49,115 nt of DNA from Propionibacteriaceae bacterium (lineage in GTDB: Bacteria > Actinomycetota > Actinomycetes > Propionibacteriales > Propionibacteriaceae): positions 1 through 49,115 of the forward strand of contig JAOPXN010000032.1 in assembly GCA_025965155.1 (NCBI GenBank), given 5' to 3'. Each line of letters opens with the position of its first letter. Position 1 is the stretch's first letter. Below, piece by piece: positions 25,751-33,859 of this stretch. Position numbers and translations under genes: made by a program. The notes below the pieces were generated by a model, which was not told the DNA's origin, made no database searches, and saw only the letters and a program-made list of their open reading frames with translations.

Positions 25751-26670
25751 CCGACACGCTGGCCCACGTGGCCGAATCAACCACGCAGCCGCACCACACC
25801 GCCGGAGAACGTCGGCACACCGTACGCAACGTGGCCGTGACGGTTCTTCGACTCGTACTCTGCCTGGTCTTCGGACTACCGCTGCTGTTCATGATCATCT
25901 CCAGCTTCAAGCCCGATATCCAGATCTTCTCCGATCTGGGATCGGTGAAGGCATTCCTCCCGGTCGGCGATCTGAGCTTTGAGAACTACTTCGGGGTGTT
26001 CGACCGAGTGCCGTTTGCGCAGTTCCTGCTGAACTCGGTGATCATCTCCGTCAGCACCGTGGTGCTCGGGCTGATCGTCAACTCGATGGCGGCCTTCGCG
26101 CTGTCCCGGCTGCAGTTCCGCGGGCAGAAGGTCATCCTCGGCGTCATCCTCGCCACACTGATCGTGCCGTTCGAGACGATGGCGCTGCCCCTGCTGTGGT
26201 GGGTCAACACGTTGCCGTTCTTCGACGTGAACGGGTTCTCGCAAGGGTGGCTCGATACCTACCAGGTCCAGATCGTGCCGTTCATCGCCAACGCATTCTC
26301 GATCTACCTCTTCTACCAGTACTTCGACTCCATCCCCAAGGAGCTGGACGAGGCGGCGACCGTAGACGGAGCAGGCTGGTTCCGGATCTACCGCAGCATT
26401 GTGATGCCACTCGCCGGACCGGCCGTCGCGACCGTCGCGATCCTCACATTCCTGCCGGCCTGGAACCAGTACCTGTGGCCGCTGATGGTGGTGCAGTCAG
26501 AGGAGCTGCGTCCAGCGATGGTCGGTATCGACTACTTCAAGCAGCTCAACGTGTCCTGGGGCCAGATCATGGCGTACGCCAGCATCATCACCGTCCCGGT
26601 GCTGGTCCTGTTCGTCGCCTTCCAGCGCTCGTTCATCAACTCCATCGCCTCCTCCGGTGTGAAGGGTTGA
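25747..26670 (+). CDS. ABC sugar transporter permease (MalG-type)
   Basis: A 307-residue MalG/UgpE-class permease and partner of the preceding one. Hydrophobic segments begin with LRLVLCLVFGLPLLFMIISS; the EAA loop is LDEAATVDGAGWFRIYRSIV, followed by MPLAGPAVATVAILTFLPAW. The N-terminal 30 residues are hydrophilic. Start overlaps the previous stop; the GH32/68-like gene starts five bases after its own stop, so all are one transcription unit. Confidence 0.92.
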   Translation: MTDTLAHVAESTTQPHHTAGERRHTVRNVAVTVLRLVLCLVFGLPLLFMIISSFKPDIQIFSDLGSVKAFLPVGDLSFENYFGVFDRVPFAQFLLNSVIISVSTVVLGLIVNSMAAFALSRLQFRGQKVILGVILATLIVPFETMALPLLWWVNTLPFFDVNGFSQGWLDTYQVQIVPFIANAFSIYLFYQYFDSIPKELDEAATVDGAGWFRIYRSIVMPLAGPAVATVAILTFLPAWNQYLWPLMVVQSEELRPAMVGIDYFKQLNVSWGQIMAYASIITVPVLVLFVAFQRSFINSIASSGVKG

Positions 26671-26674
26671 TGCG

Positions 26675-27637
26675 ATGCTGAAGCTTCCTGAGGCGTGGGT
26701 CTGGGACTTCTGGCTGGTCGACGACGGCCAGGAGTACCACCTCTTCTTCCTCTACGCATCCAGAGCGCTCCGAGATCCCGACGCCCGGCACTACCGCGCA
26801 TCGGTCGGCCATGCCGTGTCATCCGACCTTGTTGACTGGCGGCGTGTCACCGACGCGCTGGTCCGCAGCGGCCCGCCGTCGTTCGACGACCTGGCCACCT
26901 GGACCGGCTCCGTCATCCAGCACCCCGACGGCACCTGGTTCATGTTCTATACCGGCGCGACGCTGACCCCGGATGGGAACATCCAGACGATCGGCTGCGC
27001 GACATCGGCAGATCTGCTGACCTGGGACAAGCTTTCCGGTCCCGTCCTCACCGCCGACCCGCGGTGGTACGAAAAGCTCGAGGACGGCTACTGGCACGAC
27101 GAAGCGTTTCGGGACCCATGGGTGATGCCCGACCCGGACGGTGACGGATGGCACATGCTCATCACGGCACGGGCGAACCACGGTCCACGCGATGACCGTG
27201 GCGTCGTGGGACACGCCTGGTCACCAGATCTGAGAACCTGGCAGCTCCGGCCGCCGCTGACCGAGCCCGGCCAGGGTTTCGCCCAGCTGGAGGTGATGCA
27301 GACCGCTGTCATCGAAGGGCAGACGTATCTGGTCTTCTCCTGCCTCGACGGCGACACCTCCGCAAGCCGGCAAGCGACCGGCACAACGGGTGGGGTGTGG
27401 GCTGCACCAGCCGAGAGTGTGCTGGGGCCCTACGACATCGCGGGCGCTGAGCTCCTGACGGACCGGAGCCTGTATGTGGGACGGATCATCCCCCGGCGAG
27501 ACACCGGAGAGCCGGCGTTTCTGGCCTTCCGGCATGACGCAGCGGATGGCAGCTTCATCGGTGAGATTACCGACCCGATGACCGTCAGCCACGAGGACGG
27601 AGTGCTGGGGGTCAACACCGTTTCCGTCGCCCGCTGA
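26675..27637 (+). CDS. GH32/GH68-clan glycoside hydrolase-like protein
   Basis: A 320-residue five-bladed propeller enzyme of the GH-J type. The first strand carries WVWDFW with Asp11 at the nucleophile position (GH68 has WDSW); the transition-state stabilising RDP is in FRDPWV (146-148); and QLEVMQ supplies Glu206 as likely acid/base. Repeated blades such as GSVIQHPDGTWFMFYTGAT and DPDGDGWHMLITARAN fit the fold. It lacks a signal peptide and the C-terminal beta-sandwich of classic GH32, so it is probably a cytosolic fructosidase acting on imported oligosaccharides. Position as the last gene of a LacI/ABC operon supports this. Exact substrate is inferred. Confidence 0.8.
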   Translation: MLKLPEAWVWDFWLVDDGQEYHLFFLYASRALRDPDARHYRASVGHAVSSDLVDWRRVTDALVRSGPPSFDDLATWTGSVIQHPDGTWFMFYTGATLTPDGNIQTIGCATSADLLTWDKLSGPVLTADPRWYEKLEDGYWHDEAFRDPWVMPDPDGDGWHMLITARANHGPRDDRGVVGHAWSPDLRTWQLRPPLTEPGQGFAQLEVMQTAVIEGQTYLVFSCLDGDTSASRQATGTTGGVWAAPAESVLGPYDIAGAELLTDRSLYVGRIIPRRDTGEPAFLAFRHDAADGSFIGEITDPMTVSHEDGVLGVNTVSVAR

Positions 27638-27654
27638 CGCCTCGGCGGTATCGG

Positions 27655-27699
27655 ACAAGCCGCTCTTCGCCTGTACTTCAGCGGGGAGCGGCTTGTTTC
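27655..27699 (+). terminator. Terminator-like hairpin after the sugar operon
   Basis: ACAAGCCGCTC (27655-27665) pairs perfectly with GAGCGGCTTGT (27686-27696), with a 20-base loop and TT just after. It follows the glycosidase stop by 17 bases and precedes the oppositely directed tRNA-Asn. Confidence 0.65.
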
Positions 27700-27743
27700 G
27701 CAAGTCGCCGGTCGGATCAGAAACGCACGTGTACAAGGGACTT

Positions 27744-27819
27744 TGGCTCCCCCGACTGGACTCGAACCAGTAACCTGCCGATTAACAGTCGGCTGCTCTG
27801 CCAATTGAGCTACAGGGGA
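27744..27819 (-). tRNA. tRNA-Asn (GTT anticodon), CCA encoded
   Basis: Minus-strand cloverleaf: acceptor TCCCCTG/CGGGGGA, D arm GCTC...GAGC, anticodon stem GCCGA/TCGGC with loop CTGTTAA (GTT), T arm ACTGG-TTCGAGT-CCAGT, discriminator G, then CCA in the DNA (27744-27746). Mature gene without CCA is 73 bases. Confidence 0.96.
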
Positions 27820-27855
27820 TTGACGGTGTTGCGGCTACGTACAGTAGCAGCCCTT

Positions 27856-28416
27856 TCAGCGGATGTCGTAATCGGCCCGAACTTGCGCCAGCGCCGTGTC
27901 GGCAACCTCCTGGACGCCCTCGGTGTCCCAGCTCAAACCGCGTCCCAGGGCGGTGTGCCAGACGATCGCCGCCTCCGGATGGCCGAGGTCGCGTCGACCA
28001 ACAATGGTGAGCCCGGCGCGGCCGCGTACCGGGACGAACTTCTCCAGCAGGATGCTGGCCGCGACCCGCTCCCGGAACAGCTCGGGCACTCGTCCCGGTT
28101 CGGTCAGCTCGACGAAGCCCTGCCGGTTGCCGTACTGGATCCACCGCAGCCGGGACGTTTCGCTGTTCCACCCGCCCCGCTCAATCTCGTGCCAACCGAG
28201 GTGGGTCCATTGGGTGCCGTCGCCGTACGACAGCCGCGCCTCGGAGCCGATGCAGACGCCGTCGGGGGTGTACGCCCAGGCCAGGATGCGCGGCGGTCGA
28301 GCGTTGCCGCCCGCCAGGGAGGCACGGTAGCTGTCGTACACCCCGGCCGGCAGTCCGCGGGACCGGGTCCACCAGCGGCCGGTACCCGGTGTCCTCGACT
28401 TCACTGCTCTGGCCAT
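27856..28416 (-). CDS. Conserved actinobacterial hypothetical protein
   Basis: A 186-residue soluble protein rich in Trp and Arg, starting MARAVKSRTPGTGRWWTRSR. Mid-protein segments WAYTPDGVCIGSEARLSYGD and LGWHEIERGGWNSETSRLRW look like beta strands of a PH-like or small barrel fold; the C-terminus has RDLGHPEAAIVWHTALGRGL. I recall it as conserved in actinobacteria but cannot assign a function. GACAAT stands six bases before the ATG at 28416, so the mRNA may be leaderless. It is between tRNA-Asn and the sigma-factor gene. Confidence 0.75.
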   Translation of the reverse strand: MARAVKSRTPGTGRWWTRSRGLPAGVYDSYRASLAGGNARPPRILAWAYTPDGVCIGSEARLSYGDGTQWTHLGWHEIERGGWNSETSRLRWIQYGNRQGFVELTEPGRVPELFRERVAASILLEKFVPVRGRAGLTIVGRRDLGHPEAAIVWHTALGRGLSWDTEGVQEVADTALAQVRADYDIR

Positions 28417-28450
28417 ACGTCCATTGTCGCCGACCCGGCGCGGGTAGATC

Positions 28451-29299
28451 TCACAGGTGCATCGAAGCCGACTGCGGACAGATGGCTCGCAACCGCTCCA
28501 GGGCCCTCGCCTCCAGTCGGCGGACCCGGGTCACGCTCAGGCCCATCCTGGCTGCGGTGTCGACGTAGGAGCGTTCGGCGTCGATGAAGCCCAGCCGGTT
28601 GGCCAGCACCGTACGCTCCAGCTCCGGCAGCCGGCTCAGCAGCTCCTGCGTCAGCGGACGCAGGTCGTCGGTCGGGGCCGCAGCCGCGACCTGCTCATCG
28701 GGCAGGTCGGCCGCCGTGCGGTCGAACGACTGGGGTGGTTGGTGCGCCAGCAGGTCGGCGATCCACTCGGTGGGCCGTCCCAGCTGCGCCGCCACCTCCG
28801 CGGCGCGGGCGGGTCGGCCGAGCAGCTGCGTCAGCATGCTCTCGACCCCTCGGACGGCTCGGAGCTTCTCCGCCCGTCCGGTGGGAAGGTTCAGCGCCCC
28901 CAGGCGGCTTGCGGTGGCTGCGCCGACGAAGGCACGGATCCAGAACAGTGCGTAGGTGGAGAAGCGGTGCCCGCGACGGCAGTCGAACCGTGCCACTGCC
29001 TGGATCAGACCCAGGCAGCCCTCCTGGAACAGGTCGTTCTCGGACAGGCCGCTTCGGGCCGCTGCCGGCCTGGAGACACTGCCGACCAGCCTCAGGTTGG
29101 CCTTGATGTAACGCTGCCGCGCCTGCTCGCCGAGCTGCTCCAGCAGCGTCAGCTCGGTGACGCTGCCGTCGGTCGTTCTCTGGTGCTGGTCCCGCTGCTG
29201 CCGCGCCAGCAGACCTGCCTCAATCTGCAGGGCCAGGCATGACTCCTCCTCCGCGGTGAGCAGCGGCTCGGTGGACAGGTCTCCCCAGCTGATCGGCAT
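28451..29299 (-). CDS. Divergent sigma-70 family RNA polymerase sigma factor
   Basis: A 282-residue sigma factor with regions 1.2, 2, 3 and 4. Region 2 reads LFQEGCLGLIQAVARFDCRR ... FSTYALFWIRAFVGAA; the tandem Trp pair of principal factors is FW here. Region 3 is visible (LPTGRAEKLRAVRGVESMLT), and region 4 ends SYVDTAARMGLSVTRVRRLE ARALERLR, unlike the canonical RERIRQIE. It is therefore a group-2-like factor whose promoter choice probably differs from the housekeeping one. The ATG at 29299 is the first that precedes region 1.2; an open frame reaches 29347 by TTG. The gene follows dnaG on the same strand, a pairing reminiscent of dnaG-rpoD. Confidence 0.85.
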   Translation of the reverse strand: MPISWGDLSTEPLLTAEEESCLALQIEAGLLARQQRDQHQRTTDGSVTELTLLEQLGEQARQRYIKANLRLVGSVSRPAAARSGLSENDLFQEGCLGLIQAVARFDCRRGHRFSTYALFWIRAFVGAATASRLGALNLPTGRAEKLRAVRGVESMLTQLLGRPARAAEVAAQLGRPTEWIADLLAHQPPQSFDRTAADLPDEQVAAAAPTDDLRPLTQELLSRLPELERTVLANRLGFIDAERSYVDTAARMGLSVTRVRRLEARALERLRAICPQSASMHL

Positions 29300-29367
29300 G
29301 GTCCACTCTGTGACGGCACAGCGGCCGCCGGGGCCGCGGCCCAGCAAGTTGTGGACAGCGGGATCGG

Positions 29368-31248
29368 TCAGTCGAGAGCGCCGAGGCTACGGTTCTGAAG
29401 CTCCTTGCGCCGCGCCTCGAGCACCACCAGCTCGGAGAACATCTGGTTGTACTTGGTGGCCGCCTCCACCGGGTTGGTGCGTTGCAGCCTCGACTTCAGC
29501 TCCGAGATCTGCCGCATCACCGTCAGCAGCTGGAGTCCTGAGGAGTGCGCCACCACAAACCGCGCCTCCACCTCACCCTGAATCGGGAGCGGCTCCACCG
29601 CCAGCGAGGCGATCAGGGTTCGGATCTGGTCGTGCTCGGCAGCCGCGGCGAGCCGGTGGATCCAGTCCCCCGTCTCCTGCTGAGCGAGCGCCTTCTCGGC
29701 GCTGGTGAACACGGCGGCATACGCCGGGTGGGTGAAGTCCGCCACGCTCAGCCCGTCCCATCCGGGTCGGAACAGGTGTGGCGCCTGAACCAGCAGCTTC
29801 GCGGTCTCGCGTTCGGTCGCCAACAGCCGGTCCCGCGGCTCGGGCAGCCTAGGCAGATCCTTGGCCGGCCGATCCTGCGACACCGGCTCCTGCTGGTCCG
29901 ACGGTGCCGCTCTCGAGGTGGTCCGGGACGTCTTGGATGCGGCCCGCATCACCTCATGCCGTACCTCTTCTGGGTCCATCCCCAGCAGACCGGCGAGCTC
30001 ACGGGCGTAGCCGCCGACCAGCCCGGTGTCGCGGATGCTCGCCACCAGTGGCGCGGCCGCTCGGAGCGCGGACAGCCGCCCATCGACGCGGTCCAGGTCG
30101 TACTGGCTCAGCACGTTGTTCATCACGAACCGGTACAGCGGCACCCGGCGCGCCACGAGCTCACGGACTGCAGCCTCGCCGTGTTGGAGCCGGAGGTCGC
30201 ATGGGTCCAGCCCTGTCGGCTCGACCGCGACGTAGGTCTGGGCGATGAAGTTCTGGTCGCCGCTGAACACCTTGAGCGCGGCCGCCTGACCAGCCGCGTC
30301 CCCGTCGAAGGTGAAGATGACCTCACCGTGAAAAGCGTCGTGGTTGCCCATCAGACGCTGCAGCAGCCGGGCGTGGTCGTCGCCGAACGCGGTGCCGCAG
30401 GACGCCACCGCAGTGTCCACGCCGGACACATGCGCGGCCATCACATCGGTGTACCCCTCCACGATCACGGCCTGGCTCTTCTTGCCGATCTGCTGACGAG
30501 CCAGGTCCAGGCCGTAGAGGACCTGCGACTTCTTGTACAGCGCGGTTTCCGGGGTGTTGATGTACTTCGCCGGGATCCGGTCGTCGTCGAAGATCCGCCG
30601 GGCGCCGAACCCGACCACCTGCTTGCCGGAGTCCCTGATCGGCCACAGCAGCCGACCGCGGAAGAAGTCGTAGCCACCCTCGCGGATCAGCCCTCCGGCG
30701 ACCAGCTCGGCGTCGCGGAACCCGCGACCTTGCAGGTGCTGCTTCAGCGCCCGCCCAGCCCGCGGCGCGAAACCGACGCCGAACCGCTCAGCCGACTCGC
30801 GGTCAAAGCCGCGCTCCGCGAGGAACTGCCGGCCCGCTAGCGCCTCCGGACCACTCAGCTGTTCGGCGAAGAACTCTGCCGCCTGGCGGTGGGCCTCCAT
30901 CAGCCGCATCCGAAGACCCGGTTCGGGCCGGTGCCCGGAGTCCTCGGTATACCGGAGCTGGATGCCGACCCGGTCCGCCAGCCGTTCAACCGCCTCGGCG
31001 AACGACAGGTTGTCGATCTTCTGCATGAAGGTGATGACGTCACCGCCCTCACCACAGCCGAAGCAGTAGAAGAACCCGCGCGAGGGCGTCACCTGGAAGC
31101 TGGGAGTCTTCTCGTCGTGGAACGGGCACAGCCCCTTCAGCGAACCGCCACCGGCGTTGCGCAGTGCGACGTAGGAGCCGATGACGTCCTCGATCTTGGC
31201 GCGGTCACGTACCGAGGTAATGTCCTCGTCGTTAATCAGGCCCGCCAC
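29368..31248 (-). CDS. dnaG: DNA primase
   Basis: A 626-residue primase that makes RNA primers at the replication fork. The CHC2-type zinc site is CPFHDE plus FYCFGCGEGGDV (Cys41, His44, Cys62, Cys65). The catalytic N-domain has FFRGRLLWPIRDSGKQVVGF and the Toprim acidic residues are in VIVEGYTDVMAA and FTFDGDAAG. The C-terminal third, after a Pro/Gln linker, is the helicase-binding domain. The GTG start at 31248 is preceded by TAGACT with seven bases between, so the mRNA is probably leaderless; the longer open frame upstream runs through the divergent gene. Length is usual for actinobacteria. Confidence 0.96.
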   Translation of the reverse strand: MAGLINDEDITSVRDRAKIEDVIGSYVALRNAGGGSLKGLCPFHDEKTPSFQVTPSRGFFYCFGCGEGGDVITFMQKIDNLSFAEAVERLADRVGIQLRYTEDSGHRPEPGLRMRLMEAHRQAAEFFAEQLSGPEALAGRQFLAERGFDRESAERFGVGFAPRAGRALKQHLQGRGFRDAELVAGGLIREGGYDFFRGRLLWPIRDSGKQVVGFGARRIFDDDRIPAKYINTPETALYKKSQVLYGLDLARQQIGKKSQAVIVEGYTDVMAAHVSGVDTAVASCGTAFGDDHARLLQRLMGNHDAFHGEVIFTFDGDAAGQAAALKVFSGDQNFIAQTYVAVEPTGLDPCDLRLQHGEAAVRELVARRVPLYRFVMNNVLSQYDLDRVDGRLSALRAAAPLVASIRDTGLVGGYARELAGLLGMDPEEVRHEVMRAASKTSRTTSRAAPSDQQEPVSQDRPAKDLPRLPEPRDRLLATERETAKLLVQAPHLFRPGWDGLSVADFTHPAYAAVFTSAEKALAQQETGDWIHRLAAAAEHDQIRTLIASLAVEPLPIQGEVEARFVVAHSSGLQLLTVMRQISELKSRLQRTNPVEAATKYNQMFSELVVLEARRKELQNRSLGALD

Positions 31249-31312
31249 GCGTGCGAGTCTACTTCGCGCCCGGCGGCCCGGCCGACGCCGGAGCCATGGG
31301 TAGAGTTCCGCT
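31249..31312. promoter_or_regulatory. Divergent leaderless promoters of dnaG and the DCC gene
   Basis: In this 64-base gap TAGACT (minus strand, 31261 to 31256) lies seven bases from the dnaG GTG, and TAGAGT (plus strand, 31301-31306) lies six bases from the GTG at 31313. Neither gene has a Shine-Dalgarno. Both hexamers are placed as -10 boxes with RNA starting at or next to the start codon. No clear -35 boxes. Confidence 0.6.
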
Positions 31313-31750
31313 GTGGACAACCCCGCCGACCAGGCCCGCCCGCAACTCATCTTCGACGGGGACTGTGGGTTCTGTACGACCAGCGCCAGCTGGATCGCCC
31401 GCCGGCTGCACCGCCCGCAGGGCCTGGATGCCGAGCTGGCCCCCTCGCAGTTCACCGACCTTGGCGCCCTCGGCACGACGCAGGAACGGGCAGAGCGGGA
31501 GGTGCTCTGGGTTGCCACGGACAAGACCCTGTACGGCGGCGCCGACGCGGTCGCCCAGTGGCTGAGGTTCCGAGGCGGACCCTACGGCGTCGCCGGAAGG
31601 GTGATGGGCCTGCCAGCGGTCAAGCAGCTAGCGGGGCTGGTCTACCGGCTCGTCGCCGCGAACCGGCAGCGGTTGCCCGGCGGAACGCCGGCCTGTGCGC
31701 TGCCGCCGTCGGGCCCGCACCCGACGGACCCAGGGCGCAAACCGCTCTAG
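31313..31750 (+). CDS. DCC (DUF393) thiol-disulfide oxidoreductase-like protein
   Basis: A 145-residue protein of the DCC family: LIFDGDCGFCTTSASWIARR carries the defining D-G-x-C-x-x-C near residue 16, then LAPSQFTDLGALGTTQERAE and YGGADAVAQWLRFRGGPYGV, both typical. The family is thioredoxin-fold-like and its physiological role is uncertain. The probable leaderless GTG start is set by the upstream TAGAGT. Its last 123 bases overlap the 3' end of the oppositely oriented HTTM gene. The tail after the domain (HPTDPGRKPL) is unconserved, so the overlap costs little. Confidence 0.85.
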   Translation: MDNPADQARPQLIFDGDCGFCTTSASWIARRLHRPQGLDAELAPSQFTDLGALGTTQERAEREVLWVATDKTLYGGADAVAQWLRFRGGPYGVAGRVMGLPAVKQLAGLVYRLVAANRQRLPGGTPACALPPSGPHPTDPGRKPL

Positions 31751-32566
31751 TGGCGCGAACGCCAGCCAGCACACCAGGGTGGGTGCGAAATGGATATAGA
31801 GGATGGCGGCGGTGAAGGCGTGGAAGCCGAGCCAGAAGATCGCTGCCACTAGCAACGCCCGGCCTCGGAGCCACAGCACGACCAGCGAGGTCAGCTCAGC
31901 GAGAAACGCCATCCACTGCATGCCTTTGAGCAGCGTTGGGTAGTCCATCAGGAACTGCCCGAGCCCACGGGGCCGGCGGATGATCGCCCACATCAGAATC
32001 GCACTGTTCGGCCAGGACGTCAGGCTCCAGTCCCCGCTGCGGATCTTGGTGACCGCCGACAGGAAGTAGGTGAGGATCACCGAGATCTGGATGCATTTCA
32101 ACACCCAGCCGGCCCGGGCCGAGGACTCGGAGTTGCGCCAGCGGTCCCTGATGACGCCCGCCGTCGGCAGCACCCACAACGCCACCACCAGCGCCAGATG
32201 GTCGTGGTCGACCTTGCCGTACCCCATCCCGATGGAGGTCCACCAGGTGAAGGCGGCCGCTACCACGAAGCCGGCGAGCCGTGGGAGTCGGTTCGCCGCC
32301 GCGACCAGGCAGCCGATCCACAACACCACGTACAAGGTGACAGCGACCGTCAGGCTCGGCGTTGGCAGATGGAACAGCCGCGCCACCATCAGCGGCGAGT
32401 AGAGCTCGGGTTGCCGGCTGAGCGGAATCGGGTCCCGGACGAACAGGTGCATGTCGACGATCACGAACAGATAGATCACCGTCCGGAGGACCGCTACCCG
32501 CATCTGCGGTACCACCGGCAGGAACCAGTTGATGATCTTGTCCACGGCCGGCACCGGCTGGCTCAT
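31628..32566 (-). CDS. HTTM (vitamin K carboxylase-like) membrane protein
   Basis: A 312-residue polytopic protein with about seven hydrophobic segments, including VLRTVIYLFVIVDMHLFVRD, LTVAVTLYVVLWIGCLVAAA, AFTWWTSIGMGYGKVDHDHL, LKCIQISVILTYFLSAVTKI and LVAAIFWLGFHAFTAAILYI. The KIRSGDWSLTSWPNSAILMW block and the spaced His residues match the horizontally transferred transmembrane (HTTM) domain, related to gamma-glutamyl carboxylase but lacking its lumenal part. The ATG overlaps the stop of the upstream gene by four bases. The C-terminal 35 residues are Arg-rich and lie in the overlap with the DCC gene. Activity unknown. Confidence 0.83.
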   Translation of the reverse strand: MSQPVPAVDKIINWFLPVVPQMRVAVLRTVIYLFVIVDMHLFVRDPIPLSRQPELYSPLMVARLFHLPTPSLTVAVTLYVVLWIGCLVAAANRLPRLAGFVVAAAFTWWTSIGMGYGKVDHDHLALVVALWVLPTAGVIRDRWRNSESSARAGWVLKCIQISVILTYFLSAVTKIRSGDWSLTSWPNSAILMWAIIRRPRGLGQFLMDYPTLLKGMQWMAFLAELTSLVVLWLRGRALLVAAIFWLGFHAFTAAILYIHFAPTLVCWLAFAPLERFAPWVRRVRARRRQRTGRRSAGQPLPVRGDEPVDQPR

Positions 32567-33018
32567 CTCGGCACCGTCCAGCTAGCCAGCTCAACCAGCG
32601 CGGTGGGCCCCTTCCGGCCGTCGACCAGGTGCGTCTCGTCCTGCACCAGCCACACTGTACGCAGCGCCGGTTCGTCCGGGTGCCTGCTGGTCCACCCCTG
32701 AGCCACGCCTCGCAGCAGCGAGGGATCGGCCCGGATCTGCGGAATGCGGGCTTCGATCTCTGCGCGGCTGATGCCGGTCGTCGATATCCGCAACGGCAGG
32801 TCGATCCGACGGCCGTCGGCCAGCTGTCCCTCGACCCGGGTGATCACAATGGTGCTGTCCTCGGCCGGCGAGAAGGCATACTGCGACATCGGCCCGAACG
32901 GCCAGACGTCGTCACTCATCCGCGCCGAGCCGTTCACCACGAGCCCGATGCCGATCAGCGCGACGGCGATGCGCCAGCCGATACTCCAGCGGCTGAGGGG
33001 GCGAACCGTCGTACTCAC
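32563..33018 (-). CDS. Membrane-anchored partner of the HTTM protein, function unknown
   Basis: A 151-residue protein with one N-terminal hydrophobic segment (WRIAVALIGIGLVVNGSARM) and an extracytoplasmic beta-rich domain: VWPFGPMSQYAFSPAEDSTI, VITRVEGQLADGRRIDLPLR and RTVWLVQDETHLVDG. No known family comes to mind. The GTG at 33018 is the first start that precedes the membrane segment and is used in place of the much longer open frame. It is translationally coupled to the HTTM gene, so the two are likely functional partners, with the DCC protein a possible third member. Confidence 0.7.
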   Translation of the reverse strand: MSTTVRPLSRWSIGWRIAVALIGIGLVVNGSARMSDDVWPFGPMSQYAFSPAEDSTIVITRVEGQLADGRRIDLPLRISTTGISRAEIEARIPQIRADPSLLRGVAQGWTSRHPDEPALRTVWLVQDETHLVDGRKGPTALVELASWTVPR

Positions 33019-33100
33019 CGGCTGATTACAACACACCCCGCAGCGGCCTGATCGAACGCGCCTAGCGGCGGCAGCAGCAAGATCGGTGAGAGAATCGGCC

Positions 33101-33859
33101 GTGCCCGAACAGCCAGGACCAGCGCTCGCCGTCGCCTTGCTGGCGTTACTGCTGATGGCGCTGGTCGCGTCCTGGGTCGGCCGCCTCAGGGTGGAGCGCA
33201 ACCTGGTCACGGCGGCCGTTCGTGCCGTCGTCCAGCTGGCACTCGTGTCGCTGGTCATCGCCGCCGTCCTGGCCAACCTGGTCTGGTCGGCTGTCTTCGC
33301 CCTCGTCATGCTAGCCGTCGCCGTCCTCACCTCGGCCCGACGGATCGGGGCCCCGCGGGCATGGCCGTGGGTCGCTGTGGCGGTCGCGTCGGGATGCCTT
33401 CCCGTCCTGGCCGTCATCTTCGCCTCCGGGGCGGTCCCACTGAACGGCCCCTCGCTGGTTCCAATGGCGGGCATCATCATCGGCGGAGCGATGACGGCCA
33501 ACTCGCTGGCGGGCCGGCGGACGTTCGCGGCTCTGCGAGACGAGCACGGCATCTACGAGGCGGCCCTCTCCATCGGTTTGGAACGTCCGCAGGCGATCAC
33601 CGAGGTGGTCAGCCGGCATCTACCGGAGGCTTTAGTGCCGGGCCTGGACCAGACCCGGACGGTGGGACTGGTGACGCTGCCAGGCGCCTTTGTAGGTGTG
33701 CTTCTGGGCGGCGGCACACCGGTGCAGGCCGGTGCCGCGCAGATCATCGTGCTGATTGGTCTGATGGCGGCTCAGACCATCACCGTTGTGGTCGCCCACC
33801 AGCTCACTCGTGTGTCGCTGTTGTTGCCGCCGGACCTGAAACAGGCGCTAGTGCCGTGA
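33101..33859 (+). CDS. FetB-like (UPF0014) ABC-type permease
   Basis: A 252-residue membrane protein with seven hydrophobic segments: LAVALLALLLMALVASWVGR first, then AVRAVVQLALVSLVIAAVLA. The family block VPMAGIIIGGAMTANSLAG and the segments GLVTLPGAFVGVLLGGGTPV and AAQIIVLIGLMAAQTITVVV are diagnostic of UPF0014/YbbM (FetB), implicated in iron homeostasis in Escherichia coli. No fetA ATPase gene is adjacent. A GTG at 33086 is another possible start; the one at 33101 is preferred because GAGAAT lies five bases before it, hinting at a leaderless mRNA. Convergent with the ROK gene. Confidence 0.88.
   Translation: MPEQPGPALAVALLALLLMALVASWVGRLRVERNLVTAAVRAVVQLALVSLVIAAVLANLVWSAVFALVMLAVAVLTSARRIGAPRAWPWVAVAVASGCLPVLAVIFASGAVPLNGPSLVPMAGIIIGGAMTANSLAGRRTFAALRDEHGIYEAALSIGLERPQAITEVVSRHLPEALVPGLDQTRTVGLVTLPGAFVGVLLGGGTPVQAGAAQIIVLIGLMAAQTITVVVAHQLTRVSLLLPPDLKQALVP

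Noticed and set aside
27430-27804. Minus-strand frame reading NRQVTGSSPVGGA
   Set aside because: This is the familiar translation of a tRNA T-arm region; it is tRNA-Asn, not a protein.
33019-33552. N-terminal 178-residue extension of the small membrane gene at 32563
   Set aside because: It is antisense to the FetB-like gene and Thr/Arg/Ala-rich; the GTG at 33018 fits the membrane anchor.
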